Of a DNA stretch of 64,000 nucleotides, positions 42,993 to 50,970 are shown piece by piece. Position 1 is the stretch's first letter. Each line of letters begins with the position of its first letter. This DNA is from Saccharothrix sp. ALI-22-I. Lineage in GTDB: Bacteria > Actinomycetota > Actinomycetes > Mycobacteriales > Pseudonocardiaceae. Made by a program: the position numbers and the translations under genes. Below the pieces are notes generated by a model. That model had not been told where the DNA came from and made no database searches. It saw only the letters and a list, made by a program, of their open reading frames with translations. The stretch is from NCBI RefSeq assembly GCF_001984175.1, contig NZ_MTQP01000066.1, forward strand, positions 620,001-684,000, written 5' to 3'.

Positions 42993-44318
42993 TTATACGC
43001 CGGGGCGTTCCGATCTGGCCGCCGGCGTCCACCGCGAACGGCGCACCCGGCCCGCCGCCTGCACCTGGTCCCGACCGAGCCGCTTCGCCTCGTACAGCGC
43101 GGAATCGGCCGCCGCGAGCAGTCCCTCCACGGTGTCCTCGGCGACGTCCGGCCACACCGCGATGCCGATGCTGACCGTGAGCCCTGCCACCACCGCGCCG
43201 TTGCCGTCGTCCACGAACACCCGGTGCACCTCCGAGCGCATCCGCTCGGCGATCGCGACCGCCTCCTCGTGCTCCACGCCGGGCAGCAGCACGGCGAACT
43301 CCTCGCCGCCGAAGCGGCCCACCGCGTCACCGCGCCGCACCGTGCACTCCAGCGCCGCCGCGATGCGCCGCAGCACCAGGTCACCGGTCTGGTGGCCGTG
43401 CGTGTCGTTGATGTCCTTGAAGTGGTCGACGTCGATCATGAACAGGCCGACACTAGCGCCGGGCGGCTGCTGGCGGGTGCGCTGCAGCTCCAGGGTGGCC
43501 TGCAGGTGCCAGGCCTCGGCGTTGAGCAGGCCGGTCTTGGTGTCGGTGCGGGCGGCCAGCTCCAGCTGGTGGATGAGCACGGTGCGGTGCAGGGCGACGG
43601 CCGCGACGACCATCGGCACCGCGAACCCGGGCCACCACGCCACGCCGAGGGCGACGAACCCGCCCATGGCCAGCTGACCGGCTTCGAGCAGGTTGTCCGC
43701 GCCGCTGCCGATGGAGTCCTTCACCGAGCGCGGCCGGACCGTCAGCAGGATCACCGCGGCCACCAGGGCGGTGTTGACCAGCCACTGCGCGGTGCCCGCG
43801 CCCACGAGTCCGACGAGGTCGAGCGCGCCTCCGGGCTGCCCGGCCTGGAGGTGGTCACGCAGGCCGGTGAAGCCCGCCACGGTACTCGCGGCGAGCGCGG
43901 CCAGCACCATCATCGCCGTGGTGAACACGCACCGGTGCGGTGGGCGTGACGCGTCCCAGCGGCCGACGACCCACCAGCGGTGCGCGTACATGAGCACGAC
44001 GAGCGCGACGGCGAGCGTCGGCGGCAGCACCAGCGCGCCGGCCACGATCCAGATGCTGCACAGGTCGACGTGCGGCAGGTGGCTGTGGTCGCGGCGGATG
44101 CGCTCGATCCAGCGCGAGCAGTGCAGGTGCAGCGCGGCACAGCCGGCCAGGACGGCGAACGCGATCCACGAGTCGGCGGGCACCGGCCAGGCGGTGGTGG
44201 CCGCGATCGCGACGACGGCGAGCAGATCCACCGACAGCACGTACACCAGGGCCTGTCGCGGCAGGGACCATAGTGACCAGCGTCGAGCGCCCCACGACCT
44301 CGAACGCGCTGTGCCCAT
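42993..44318 (-). CDS. Membrane-bound diguanylate cyclase (GGDEF)
   Basis: A 441-residue protein with about seven N-terminal hydrophobic segments of a MASE-like sensor type and a C-terminal GGDEF domain. The catalytic motif is GGEEF at residues 337-341, and an RRGD sequence just before it fits the allosteric I-site (RxxD), so product inhibition by c-di-GMP is expected. The DVDHFKDINDTHGH nucleotide-binding region is intact. No EAL domain is present. Synthesis of c-di-GMP in actinomycetes governs development. Confidence 0.93.
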   Translation of the reverse strand: MGTARSRSWGARRWSLWSLPRQALVYVLSVDLLAVVAIAATTAWPVPADSWIAFAVLAGCAALHLHCSRWIERIRRDHSHLPHVDLCSIWIVAGALVLPPTLAVALVVLMYAHRWWVVGRWDASRPPHRCVFTTAMMVLAALAASTVAGFTGLRDHLQAGQPGGALDLVGLVGAGTAQWLVNTALVAAVILLTVRPRSVKDSIGSGADNLLEAGQLAMGGFVALGVAWWPGFAVPMVVAAVALHRTVLIHQLELAARTDTKTGLLNAEAWHLQATLELQRTRQQPPGASVGLFMIDVDHFKDINDTHGHQTGDLVLRRIAAALECTVRRGDAVGRFGGEEFAVLLPGVEHEEAVAIAERMRSEVHRVFVDDGNGAVVAGLTVSIGIAVWPDVAEDTVEGLLAAADSALYEAKRLGRDQVQAAGRVRRSRWTPAARSERPGV

Positions 44319-44425
44319 GGTTCCTCACGACTGTCTATCCCGGACTGTCATGGTATCCGAACGGAGGGTCACGGTAATGGTGACCTGCCCGGATGTCAGC
44401 CGCTACCGGGGTGAGGCAAACCGCT

Positions 44426-44599
44426 GGAGGTGATCGCGGTGCGCGACAAGATCTGGTGAAACCGCTGATCAACAGCCCTGTCGAGACGGACGGAGGTGCG
44501 GTTGTGCGCGACAAGATCTGGTGAATCCCCTGGTGACCGAGTCCGAACCGCAAGCCATGCCCAGGGGGGTGCGCCGCCATGCGCGACAAGATCTGGTGA
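44426..44599 (+). repeat. Three-copy array of SD plus hexapeptide mini-ORFs (RDKIW)
   Basis: TGCGCGACAAGATCTGGTGA is repeated identically at 44440, 44505 and 44580. Read in frame with the preceding base, each copy is a start codon (GTG, GTG, ATG at 44439, 44504 and 44579), then Arg-Asp-Lys-Ile-Trp and TGA. Each is preceded by a purine-rich Shine-Dalgarno (GGAGG, GGAGG, GGGGGG) seven to nine bases upstream, while the DNA between copies is unrelated. The 366-base gap between the diguanylate cyclase and the MFS gene holds nothing else. Confidence 0.85.
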
Positions 44600-44684
44600 T
44601 GCCGAGTGCCACAAGCGACCGTGAACGACTTCCGAGGCCAGGCGCGGGCCGCGGCGAGCTCTCCGACTCCCGCGGCCGGCGCGG

Positions 44685-45839
44685 TCAGCCGACCCGTGTC
44701 CGGACCAGCCACAGGCACGCCGTCGCGGCGCCGACGCCGCTGAGCACGAGCGTCGCCCGCAGGCCGACGACATCGCCGAGCAGCCCGCCCACCAGCGCGC
44801 CCGCGGGCGCCGTGCCCCAGACCACTGTGCGGATGGTCGCGTTGACGCGCCCGTGCAGCTCGGTCGGAGTGGTCTCGTAGCGCACCGGCACCTGGTGGAC
44901 GTTGTAGATCTGGAGGGCGAACCACATCACCGCCACCGCGCCGATCAGCAGCTGGTCCACCGCGACCAGCGCCTGCCCGCTCCCGGTGACCAGGATGGCG
45001 GCGACCATGGTCCGGCGACGCCCCCACCGTTCGCCCAGTCGCGCGGCGGCGAGTGCGCCGAACAGCCCACCGACCGCTCCGACGGACAGCGTCAGGCCCA
45101 ACTGCGCGGCCGACATGTTGAGGTCGGTGACGAGGTGCAACAGGACCACGACGGTGAAGGCGTTGAACCAGAAGATGTGCGTCGCGGTGCACAACGTGAC
45201 CCGCCGCAGCGCCCGGTGACCGAAGACGGCCCGCACACCCGCCGACATCCCCGCGCTCGCCTGCGGCCGTTCCACCACCCGCACCCCGACCAGGGTGGCC
45301 GCCGCGACGAGAAAACTGACCGCGTCGGCCAGCAACGCGCCCGCGGCCGTGATCGCCCCGACCAGCCAACCGCCCAGCGCGGGCCCGGCAACCTGCGCCG
45401 TCGCCTGCCCGACCTCGACCGCCCCCTGAGCCCGCGTCAACTGCTCACGCGGCACCACCATCGGCACCAACGCCAACCCCGCGATGTCCCCGAACACCGC
45501 GAACGCCCCCGCCACCGCCGCCACCACGGCCAACAACCCCACCGACAACACCCCGACCGCCGCGGCCGCCGGCACCACCCCCAGGCTCACCGCCTGCCCA
45601 ACCGCACACACCCCCGCCACCACCCGCCGAGGCAACCGGTCCACCCACACCCCCGCCGGCAACCCGAACACCAGGTACGGCAACCGCCCACAAGCCGCCA
45701 CCACCCCGATCTCCCACGCCCCTGCACCCAACGTCAGCGCCGCCACCAACGGCACCGCCACCACCGTCACCTGCGACCCGATGAGGGATACGGACTGCCC
45801 GGACCACAACAACAGAAACGACCGGTTGCGCCACAGCAC
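44685..45839 (-). CDS. MFS transporter
   Basis: A 384-residue major facilitator protein of the MFS_3 type, with the opening WRNRSFLLLWSGQSVSLIGS, motif A-like GVWVDRLPRR between helices 2 and 3, and about 12 hydrophobic segments. The GTG at 45839 puts the start just before the conserved LWRNR motif; the ATG at 45914 is an alternative that adds 25 non-conserved residues. It lies downstream of a second MFS gene on the same strand, but 212 bases separate them. Substrate unknown. Confidence 0.88.
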   Translation of the reverse strand: MLWRNRSFLLLWSGQSVSLIGSQVTVVAVPLVAALTLGAGAWEIGVVAACGRLPYLVFGLPAGVWVDRLPRRVVAGVCAVGQAVSLGVVPAAAAVGVLSVGLLAVVAAVAGAFAVFGDIAGLALVPMVVPREQLTRAQGAVEVGQATAQVAGPALGGWLVGAITAAGALLADAVSFLVAAATLVGVRVVERPQASAGMSAGVRAVFGHRALRRVTLCTATHIFWFNAFTVVVLLHLVTDLNMSAAQLGLTLSVGAVGGLFGALAAARLGERWGRRRTMVAAILVTGSGQALVAVDQLLIGAVAVMWFALQIYNVHQVPVRYETTPTELHGRVNATIRTVVWGTAPAGALVGGLLGDVVGLRATLVLSGVGAATACLWLVRTRVG

Positions 45840-46051
45840 CCCACCATGATCCCGACGACGGCCGCAGCAACCACGGCCGGCCGACGGCACCGAGTGCGCG
45901 GACGCGCTCTCCATGGCATGAACAGCGCCGTTCGGACCCGACCAGGGTGCACATCGGTCCGTTCCAAGCCGCGTTGGACGGCCGCCTCTCGCCACGCTTG
46001 GCCGGTGACATGCCCAGGCCGGCGTGCGGCGGCGACCGGAGCCGGGCGGGT

Positions 46052-47308
46052 TCAGCTCACTGCGGCGGGTGCGATGCGGGACCAGGCGGTGGTGGCGGTG
46101 AGGGCCAGGACGGTGCCGATGATGCCCGCGACGGCGATGGCGGTGGTCGGGGAGCCGGTGGCACTGGCCAGCAGGCCGCCCGCGGCCACGCCGATGCCTT
46201 GTGCGGCTACCAGGCCGCTGCGGGCGAAGCCCAGCGCCTGGCCGCGTTGCTCGTCCGGCACGAGGCGGACGAACGTGGCGCCCGCCGTCACCTGGTACGC
46301 GCTGAACACGCCGCTCACCGCGAGCAGCGCCACCGCGCCGACGAGGTTCGGCGCGAGCAGGTAGCCGACCAGGGGCAGCGCCGTGGCGACGGCCAGCAGT
46401 CCGAGCAACCGCACGCGCAGCGACGTGGGCAGGAAGCGCAGCAGGATCGTCCCCAGCACCATCCCGGCCGGGTCGGCGGCCAGCAGCAGACCGACACCCG
46501 CCGCACCGGCACCGACCTCCGCCGAGAACGGCGCGGCCAACCCCTCCGGCACCACGGTGAACAGCGCCAGCCACCCCAACCCGACCAACAGCCGCAGCCG
46601 CCGATCCCGCCACACCAACGCCGCACCGGCCCGGATCCGCACGTGCACGGCGGGCACGAAAGCCGGAGCGGGACGTAGGCGCAGCCCGAACCGCAGCAGC
46701 AGAGCCGACAACGCGAACGTCACCGCGTCCGCCAACAACGCCCCCGACGTCCCCAGCCACGCCACCACCAGACCGCCGCCGATGAACCCCAGCAGCAGCC
46801 CCGCCTGGTGGGTGATCAGGTGCACCGACTGCCCGGCCTCGTACCGGTCCCCCAGCACGGACGGCAGCAGCGCGCCCTGCGCGGCGGCGAACGGCGGCTC
46901 CGCGAGCTGCGCGACCACCAACAACGCCGCCACCAACGGCAGCGGCACGCCCGGCACCGCCATCACGGCCAGCAGCACGGCCCGCACCACGTCCGCGACC
47001 ACCATCACGGTCCGCCGCGGGTACCGGTCGGCCAACCCGCTCAACAGCACCCCGGACACCAGCGCGGGCAGCATCGTCAACGCGTAGGTCAACGCCGTCC
47101 ACGCCGCGGACCCGGTGCGCTGGAACACCAGCACGGACAACGCCACCCGGGCCAGCTGGTCGCCGACGGTCGACAGCACCGCCGCCGACCACAGCACCCG
47201 GAACTCCGGCACCGCGAACACCGCGCGGAAACCCGTGCCCTCGCCCAAACTGCCACCCCGATCCGACGTGACCGATGAGTTTCGCGGGCCGGTGGCGTCA
47301 CATGACAT
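46052..47308 (-). CDS. MFS transporter
   Basis: A 418-residue MFS protein with about 12 hydrophobic segments: FRVLWSAAVLSTVGDQLARV, the motif A-like GLADRYPRRTVM, and SVHLITHQAGLLLGFIGGGL. It resembles macrolide or lipophilic-drug exporters of the MFS_3 family. The ATG lies in an ACATGACATGT palindrome (47300-47310), possibly an operator. It is divergent from a SigG-type sigma gene 50 bases away. Substrate unknown. Confidence 0.88.
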   Translation of the reverse strand: MSCDATGPRNSSVTSDRGGSLGEGTGFRAVFAVPEFRVLWSAAVLSTVGDQLARVALSVLVFQRTGSAAWTALTYALTMLPALVSGVLLSGLADRYPRRTVMVVADVVRAVLLAVMAVPGVPLPLVAALLVVAQLAEPPFAAAQGALLPSVLGDRYEAGQSVHLITHQAGLLLGFIGGGLVVAWLGTSGALLADAVTFALSALLLRFGLRLRPAPAFVPAVHVRIRAGAALVWRDRRLRLLVGLGWLALFTVVPEGLAAPFSAEVGAGAAGVGLLLAADPAGMVLGTILLRFLPTSLRVRLLGLLAVATALPLVGYLLAPNLVGAVALLAVSGVFSAYQVTAGATFVRLVPDEQRGQALGFARSGLVAAQGIGVAAGGLLASATGSPTTAIAVAGIIGTVLALTATTAWSRIAPAAVS

Positions 47309-47358
47309 GTTGTGCGGCGTGCGACCGGCACGTCACCGTACAAGCCCGGAGGGTGACC

Positions 47359-48297
47359 ATGAGCGAGGTTGCGGCGATGACGGTTGACTTCACGCAGGAG
47401 GCCGAGCGGTACCGGCACGAGCTGCGGGTGCACTGCTACCGGCTGCTCGGCTCGTTCGACGAGGCCGAGGACCTGGTGCAGGAGACGTTCCTCAAGGCGT
47501 GGCGTGCCAGGGACACGTTCGAGGGACGTTCGTCCTACCGCGCCTGGCTGTACCGGATCGCCACGAACGCGTGCCTCGACGTGATCAACCGCCGTCCCGA
47601 GCTCGCCACGACCGACGAGATGCCCGCGGCCGACGTGCCGTGGCTCCAGCCGTTCCCGGACGCCCTGCTCGACGCCGAACCGGACGCGGAGGTGGTGGCG
47701 CGGGAGACGATCGAGCTGGCGTTCCTGGCCGCGGTGCAGCACCTGCCGGCCAAGCAGCGCGCGGTGCTGGTGCTGCGGGACGTGCTGGGGTGGCCTGCGA
47801 GCGAGACGGCGGCGCTGCTGGGGGACACCGTGCCCGCGGTGAACAGCGCGCTGCAACGCGCCCGCGTCACCATGCGCAAGCACCTGCCGGAACGGCGTGC
47901 CGACTGGTCGGGCGAGCCGAATCCCAGGGAGAAGGCGGTGGTGCGGAAGTTCATCGAGGCCACCGAGCGCTGTGACATGGAGATGCTGGCCGCGGCGCTG
48001 CGCGAGGACGCCACGTGGACCATGCCGCCGCAGCCGGAGTGGTACCGCGGCCGGGACGTGCTGGTCGGCTTCTGGGCGCCGGTCATGGTGGGTCCGGAGG
48101 CGTTCGGCGAGTGGAAGGTGCTGGAGACCAGGGCGAACCGGCAGCCGGCCCTCGCCAACTACGCCCGCAAGCCCGGTGAGGAGTTCTTCAAGCCGGTGGC
48201 GCTGGACGTGCTGCGCGTCGAGGACGGCGAGATCACCGAGGTCATCACGTTCCCGCCGGACCGGTTCCCGCTCTTCGGCCTGCCCGCGACGCTGTGA
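47359..48297 (+). CDS. SigG-type ECF sigma factor with C-terminal SnoaL-like domain
   Basis: A 312-residue sigma factor of the large-ECF (SigG/SigJ) type. Region 2 reads HCYRLLGSFDEAEDLVQETF, region 4 LPAKQRAVLVLRDVLGWPAS, ETAALLGDTVPAVNSALQRA, followed by a SnoaL-like domain of about 130 residues (KFIEATERCDMEMLAAALRED, TWTMPPQPEWYRGRD). Such C-terminal domains often replace a separate anti-sigma factor. The ATG at 47359 with GGAGGG upstream is preferred to earlier starts. Its stop overlaps the next gene as GTGA. Confidence 0.92.
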   Translation: MSEVAAMTVDFTQEAERYRHELRVHCYRLLGSFDEAEDLVQETFLKAWRARDTFEGRSSYRAWLYRIATNACLDVINRRPELATTDEMPAADVPWLQPFPDALLDAEPDAEVVARETIELAFLAAVQHLPAKQRAVLVLRDVLGWPASETAALLGDTVPAVNSALQRARVTMRKHLPERRADWSGEPNPREKAVVRKFIEATERCDMEMLAAALREDATWTMPPQPEWYRGRDVLVGFWAPVMVGPEAFGEWKVLETRANRQPALANYARKPGEEFFKPVALDVLRVEDGEITEVITFPPDRFPLFGLPATL

Positions 48298-49034
48298 GCT
48301 TCGACGTCCGCGTGGTCACCGTCGCGGGCTCCCGCCCCTACGACGCGCGGGAGTGGCGGGACGCGCTGGTGGTCGTGCTCAGCGGCGGGCTCGACCTGGA
48401 CGGCGAGGTGTTCCCGGAGGGGTCGGTGCTGGCGTTGGCCGGGCTGCCGCTGGAAGTGCTGCGCCAGCACGGCGGGCAGCCCGCCGTGCTGGTCGCGGTG
48501 ACCAGGTCGACCAGGTCAGCTCCCCCGGACCACGCCGCGGGCGAAGGCGACGAACTCGGCGGGCGCCGTCTCGGGGGACCCGGCGTCGTAGGGCGGCCGG
48601 GGGTCGTACTCGATGACGAGTTGGGTGAACTCGGCCCGCTCGTCACCCCAGATCCGGCCGACCAGGGTGAGCGCCATGTCGATCCCCGCGGACACCCCGG
48701 CCCCGGTGACCAGATTCCCGTCGATCACCACCCGGTCGGTGCTGACCACCGCGCCGCGCGCGGCCAACTCGTCGCGCAACGCCCAGTGCGTGGTCGCGGG
48801 ACGTCCGTCGAGGATGCCCGCCTGCGCCAGCAGCGTCGACCCGGTGCACACCGACGTGGTCCAGGTCGCGGTCGGGTGCACCTTGCGCAACCACGCCGCG
48901 ACCACGCCCTCCTCCAGCACCGCCGCCCAACCGCCGGCGCCGGGCACCACGATCACGTCGGCGCGGTCCAGCGCGTCGAACGTGGTCGTGGGCACGATCG
49001 TCAGCCCGGCGTCGGTGCGCACCGGGTCGAGTGA
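48294..49034 (+). CDS. Cupin-like small protein coupled to SigG; 3' end unreliable
   Basis: The GTG overlaps the sigma stop. The first about 75 residues (SFDVRVVTVAGSRPYDAREW, LVVVLSGGLDLDGEVFPEGS, LALAGLPLEVLRQHG, AVLVAVTR) look like the small cupin-like protein that commonly follows SigG genes. Homologues I know stop just after the VAVTR segment. Here the frame stays open through about 520 bases of the antisense DJ-1 gene, so the remainder is unlikely to be a real domain. A lost stop codon or a frameshift near 48510 is likely. Confidence 0.55.
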   Translation: MSFDVRVVTVAGSRPYDAREWRDALVVVLSGGLDLDGEVFPEGSVLALAGLPLEVLRQHGGQPAVLVAVTRSTRSAPPDHAAGEGDELGGRRLGGPGVVGRPGVVLDDELGELGPLVTPDPADQGERHVDPRGHPGPGDQIPVDHHPVGADHRAARGQLVAQRPVRGRGTSVEDARLRQQRRPGAHRRGPGRGRVHLAQPRRDHALLQHRRPTAGAGHHDHVGAVQRVERGRGHDRQPGVGAHRVE

Positions 49035-49145
49035 CGCGGCCACGAAGTGGGCCGTCACCTCCGGCTGGTGCGCCAGCACCTCGTACGGCCCGATCAGGTC
49101 CAGCGCCGTCATGTCCGGGTAGAGCACGAAAGCCACATCCATCAC
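48516..49145 (-). CDS. DJ-1/PfpI family protein
   Basis: A 209-residue single-domain DJ-1/PfpI protein of the isonitrile-hydratase (InhA)-like group. The nucleophile elbow is TSVCTGSTLLAQAGILDGRP, with the reactive Cys in VCTG, followed by TTHWALRDEL. FVLYPDMTALDLIGPYEVL is the N-terminal strand. Members act as hydratases, glyoxalases or ligand-binding proteins, and the substrate is not evident. It is downstream of a GlxA-type regulator on the same strand, 12 bases away, so they are probably co-transcribed. Confidence 0.9.
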   Translation of the reverse strand: MMDVAFVLYPDMTALDLIGPYEVLAHQPEVTAHFVAASLDPVRTDAGLTIVPTTTFDALDRADVIVVPGAGGWAAVLEEGVVAAWLRKVHPTATWTTSVCTGSTLLAQAGILDGRPATTHWALRDELAARGAVVSTDRVVIDGNLVTGAGVSAGIDMALTLVGRIWGDERAEFTQLVIEYDPRPPYDAGSPETAPAEFVAFARGVVRGS

Positions 49146-49157
49146 TTGTCCCCCTGT

Positions 49158-50114
49158 TCACGCCGCACCGGAAGTGCGGAACCTGTGGCGGTAACCGCCC
49201 GGCGTCACGCCGAGCACCCGCAGGAAGGCCCGGCGCATCGTCTCCGCCGTGCCGAAACCACTGCGTCGAGCCACGACGTCCAGCCCCTCGTCACCCGACT
49301 CCAACACTCCCGCCGCCGCCTCGACCCGGACCCGTTCCACGTACCGGGCGGGCGGCGCGCCGACCCGGAGCGGGAACACGCGGGCGAAGTGCCGGGGGCT
49401 CATCGCGGCGCGGCGGGCCATCTCCTCGACCGTCCAGCCGGCCGCCGGGTTGTCGGCGACGGCGTCGAGCACCGCCCGCAGACCCGGTTCGCGGACCGGC
49501 GGCACGCGGGCCCGCACGCTGAACTGCGACTGCCCGCCGGGCCGTTGCAGGAACACCACCATCCAGCGGGCGACCAGCCGGGCCACCGCGGCGTCGTGGT
49601 CGCGTTCCACCAGCGCCAACGCCAGGTCGATGCCCGCGGTGACGCCGGCGGACGTGGCCAGCCGCCCGTCCTGCACGTAGATCGCGTCCGGCACCACCTC
49701 CACCGACGGGTGATCGGCGGCGAGCCGGTCGCAGAACGCCCAGTGCGTGGTGGCACGGGCGCCGTCCAGCAACCCGGCCGCCGCCAGCAGGAACGCACCC
49801 GTGCACACGCTCGCCACCCGCCGTGCGTCGGCCGCGACCCGCCGCAGGTGGTGCAGCAGTTCCGCGTCACGTGCCGCCTCGCCGAACCCGAAGCCGCCGA
49901 CCACCACGACCGTGTCCACCGCTCCGGACAGCTCCCGCAGGTCCTCGGCCTCCATCCGCAGCCCGCCCGACACCGCGAACGCGCCGCCGACCGCCGCCAG
50001 CCGCACCCGGTAGCCGCCGCGGACCCGGTTGGCGCCGTCGAAGACGTCCACCGGGCCCGCGATATCGGTCAGCGTCGCCCCCTCGTGCCCGACGACCAGC
50101 ACCTCGCGTTCCAC
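49158..50114 (-). CDS. GlxA-type AraC-family regulator with DJ-1/PfpI sensor domain
   Basis: A 318-residue transcription regulator. Residues 1-190 are a DJ-1/PfpI-like domain with the VCTGAFLLAAAGLLDGARA elbow, TTHWAFCDRLAADHPSVEV and TSAGVTAGIDLALALVE. Residues 220-318 form an AraC-type double helix-turn-helix (WTVEEMARRAAMSPRHFARVF, GSGD-like GDEGLDVVARRSGF). The PfpI domain probably senses a ligand rather than catalysing. GTG at 50114 follows GGAGAGGG; an upstream start would place that site inside the gene. It likely regulates the adjacent DJ-1 gene. Confidence 0.9.
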   Translation of the reverse strand: MEREVLVVGHEGATLTDIAGPVDVFDGANRVRGGYRVRLAAVGGAFAVSGGLRMEAEDLRELSGAVDTVVVVGGFGFGEAARDAELLHHLRRVAADARRVASVCTGAFLLAAAGLLDGARATTHWAFCDRLAADHPSVEVVPDAIYVQDGRLATSAGVTAGIDLALALVERDHDAAVARLVARWMVVFLQRPGGQSQFSVRARVPPVREPGLRAVLDAVADNPAAGWTVEEMARRAAMSPRHFARVFPLRVGAPPARYVERVRVEAAAGVLESGDEGLDVVARRSGFGTAETMRRAFLRVLGVTPGGYRHRFRTSGAA

Positions 50115-50191
50115 ACCATCACCCTCTCCACCAGCCGGCACGGCGGCAACGACCTACAACCCTCGATTCCTGCCACGCTACGGTTGCGTCC

Positions 50192-50944
50192 GTGCTGAGG
50201 ATCGAGATCGACGGCGGGCCACCGACCATCGAGCGGCTCGCGGCCGGTTCCCTGGCCAACTACGGGCACTTCACCGCCATGCAGGTCCGGGACCGCCGCA
50301 CCAAGGGCCTCGACCTGCACCTGCGCCGGCTCGACCAGAGCACCCGAGAGCTGTACGGCACGGGCCTGTCCGGCGACCGCGTCCGCGGCCTGGTCTCGCA
50401 CGCGCTGGGCGACGACGTCCTCGACGCGGCCGTGCGGGTCGTCGTGTTCGGTGTCGGCGTGCCATCGGTCATGGTGGTGGTGCGGCCGCCGTCCACTCCC
50501 CCGGCGAGGCCGCAGCGCCTGATGTCGGTCGACTACACCCGCCCGCTGCCGCACGTGAAGCACCTCGGCGGGTTCGGCCAGATCCACCACGGCAACCGTG
50601 CCGAGCAGGCCGGTTACGACGACGCGCTGCTCACCGCCGACGGCGTGGTGGTGGAGGGCGCGATCGCGAACATCGCGTTCCTGGACGACGGCGACGAGCT
50701 GGTGTGGGCGCAGGCCGACTGGTTGCACGGGATCACCATGCAGTTGCTGGAACGGGAGTTGCCGTCACGCCGGGAGGTGGTGCGGCTGGCGGACGTCGGC
50801 CGCTACCGCGGCGCGTTCCTGACCAACTCGGTCGGGGTGGTCGCGGTGTCGCGGATCGACGACGTCGAGTTCGAGGTGGACGCTGCGGCCATGGCCCGCG
50901 TGCAGGCCGCCTACGACGCGATCCCCGCCGACCCGTTCGAGTAG
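50192..50944 (+). CDS. Class IV aminotransferase-fold protein
   Basis: A 250-residue protein of fold-type IV PLP enzymes (branched-chain aminotransferase / aminodeoxychorismate lyase-like). FTAMQVRDRRTKGLDLHLRRL is the substrate-phosphate cup, PLPHVKHLGGFGQIHH supplies the candidate PLP lysine, and GAIANIAFLDDGDEL, FLTNSVGVVAVSRIDD are the C-terminal signatures. It is close to members annotated simply as aminotransferase class IV family, with uncertain activity. The GTG at 50192 is the start. No amino-acid biosynthesis genes adjoin it. Confidence 0.88.
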   Translation: MLRIEIDGGPPTIERLAAGSLANYGHFTAMQVRDRRTKGLDLHLRRLDQSTRELYGTGLSGDRVRGLVSHALGDDVLDAAVRVVVFGVGVPSVMVVVRPPSTPPARPQRLMSVDYTRPLPHVKHLGGFGQIHHGNRAEQAGYDDALLTADGVVVEGAIANIAFLDDGDELVWAQADWLHGITMQLLERELPSRREVVRLADVGRYRGAFLTNSVGVVAVSRIDDVEFEVDAAAMARVQAAYDAIPADPFE

Positions 50945-50970
50945 CTGTTGAGTAGATCCACCGATGCCCG

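Noticed and set aside
44426..44599. Possible CRISPR array from three spaced identical repeats
   Set aside because: Spacers are 44 and 54 bases with no uniform length, the repeat is non-palindromic except for AGATCT, and there are no cas genes; the SD-ORF reading explains the pattern better.
44335..45369. Protein-coding reading of the RDKIW repeat on the minus strand (HQILSR repeats)
   Set aside because: The minus-strand frame joins the MFS shadow to the repeat region with no start or SD; the plus strand carries the SDs.
45840..46051. Extension of the MFS gene at 44685 through 47192 as one 835-residue protein
   Set aside because: The N-terminal part is a shadow of the second MFS gene; the MFS motif LWRNRSF marks the real start.
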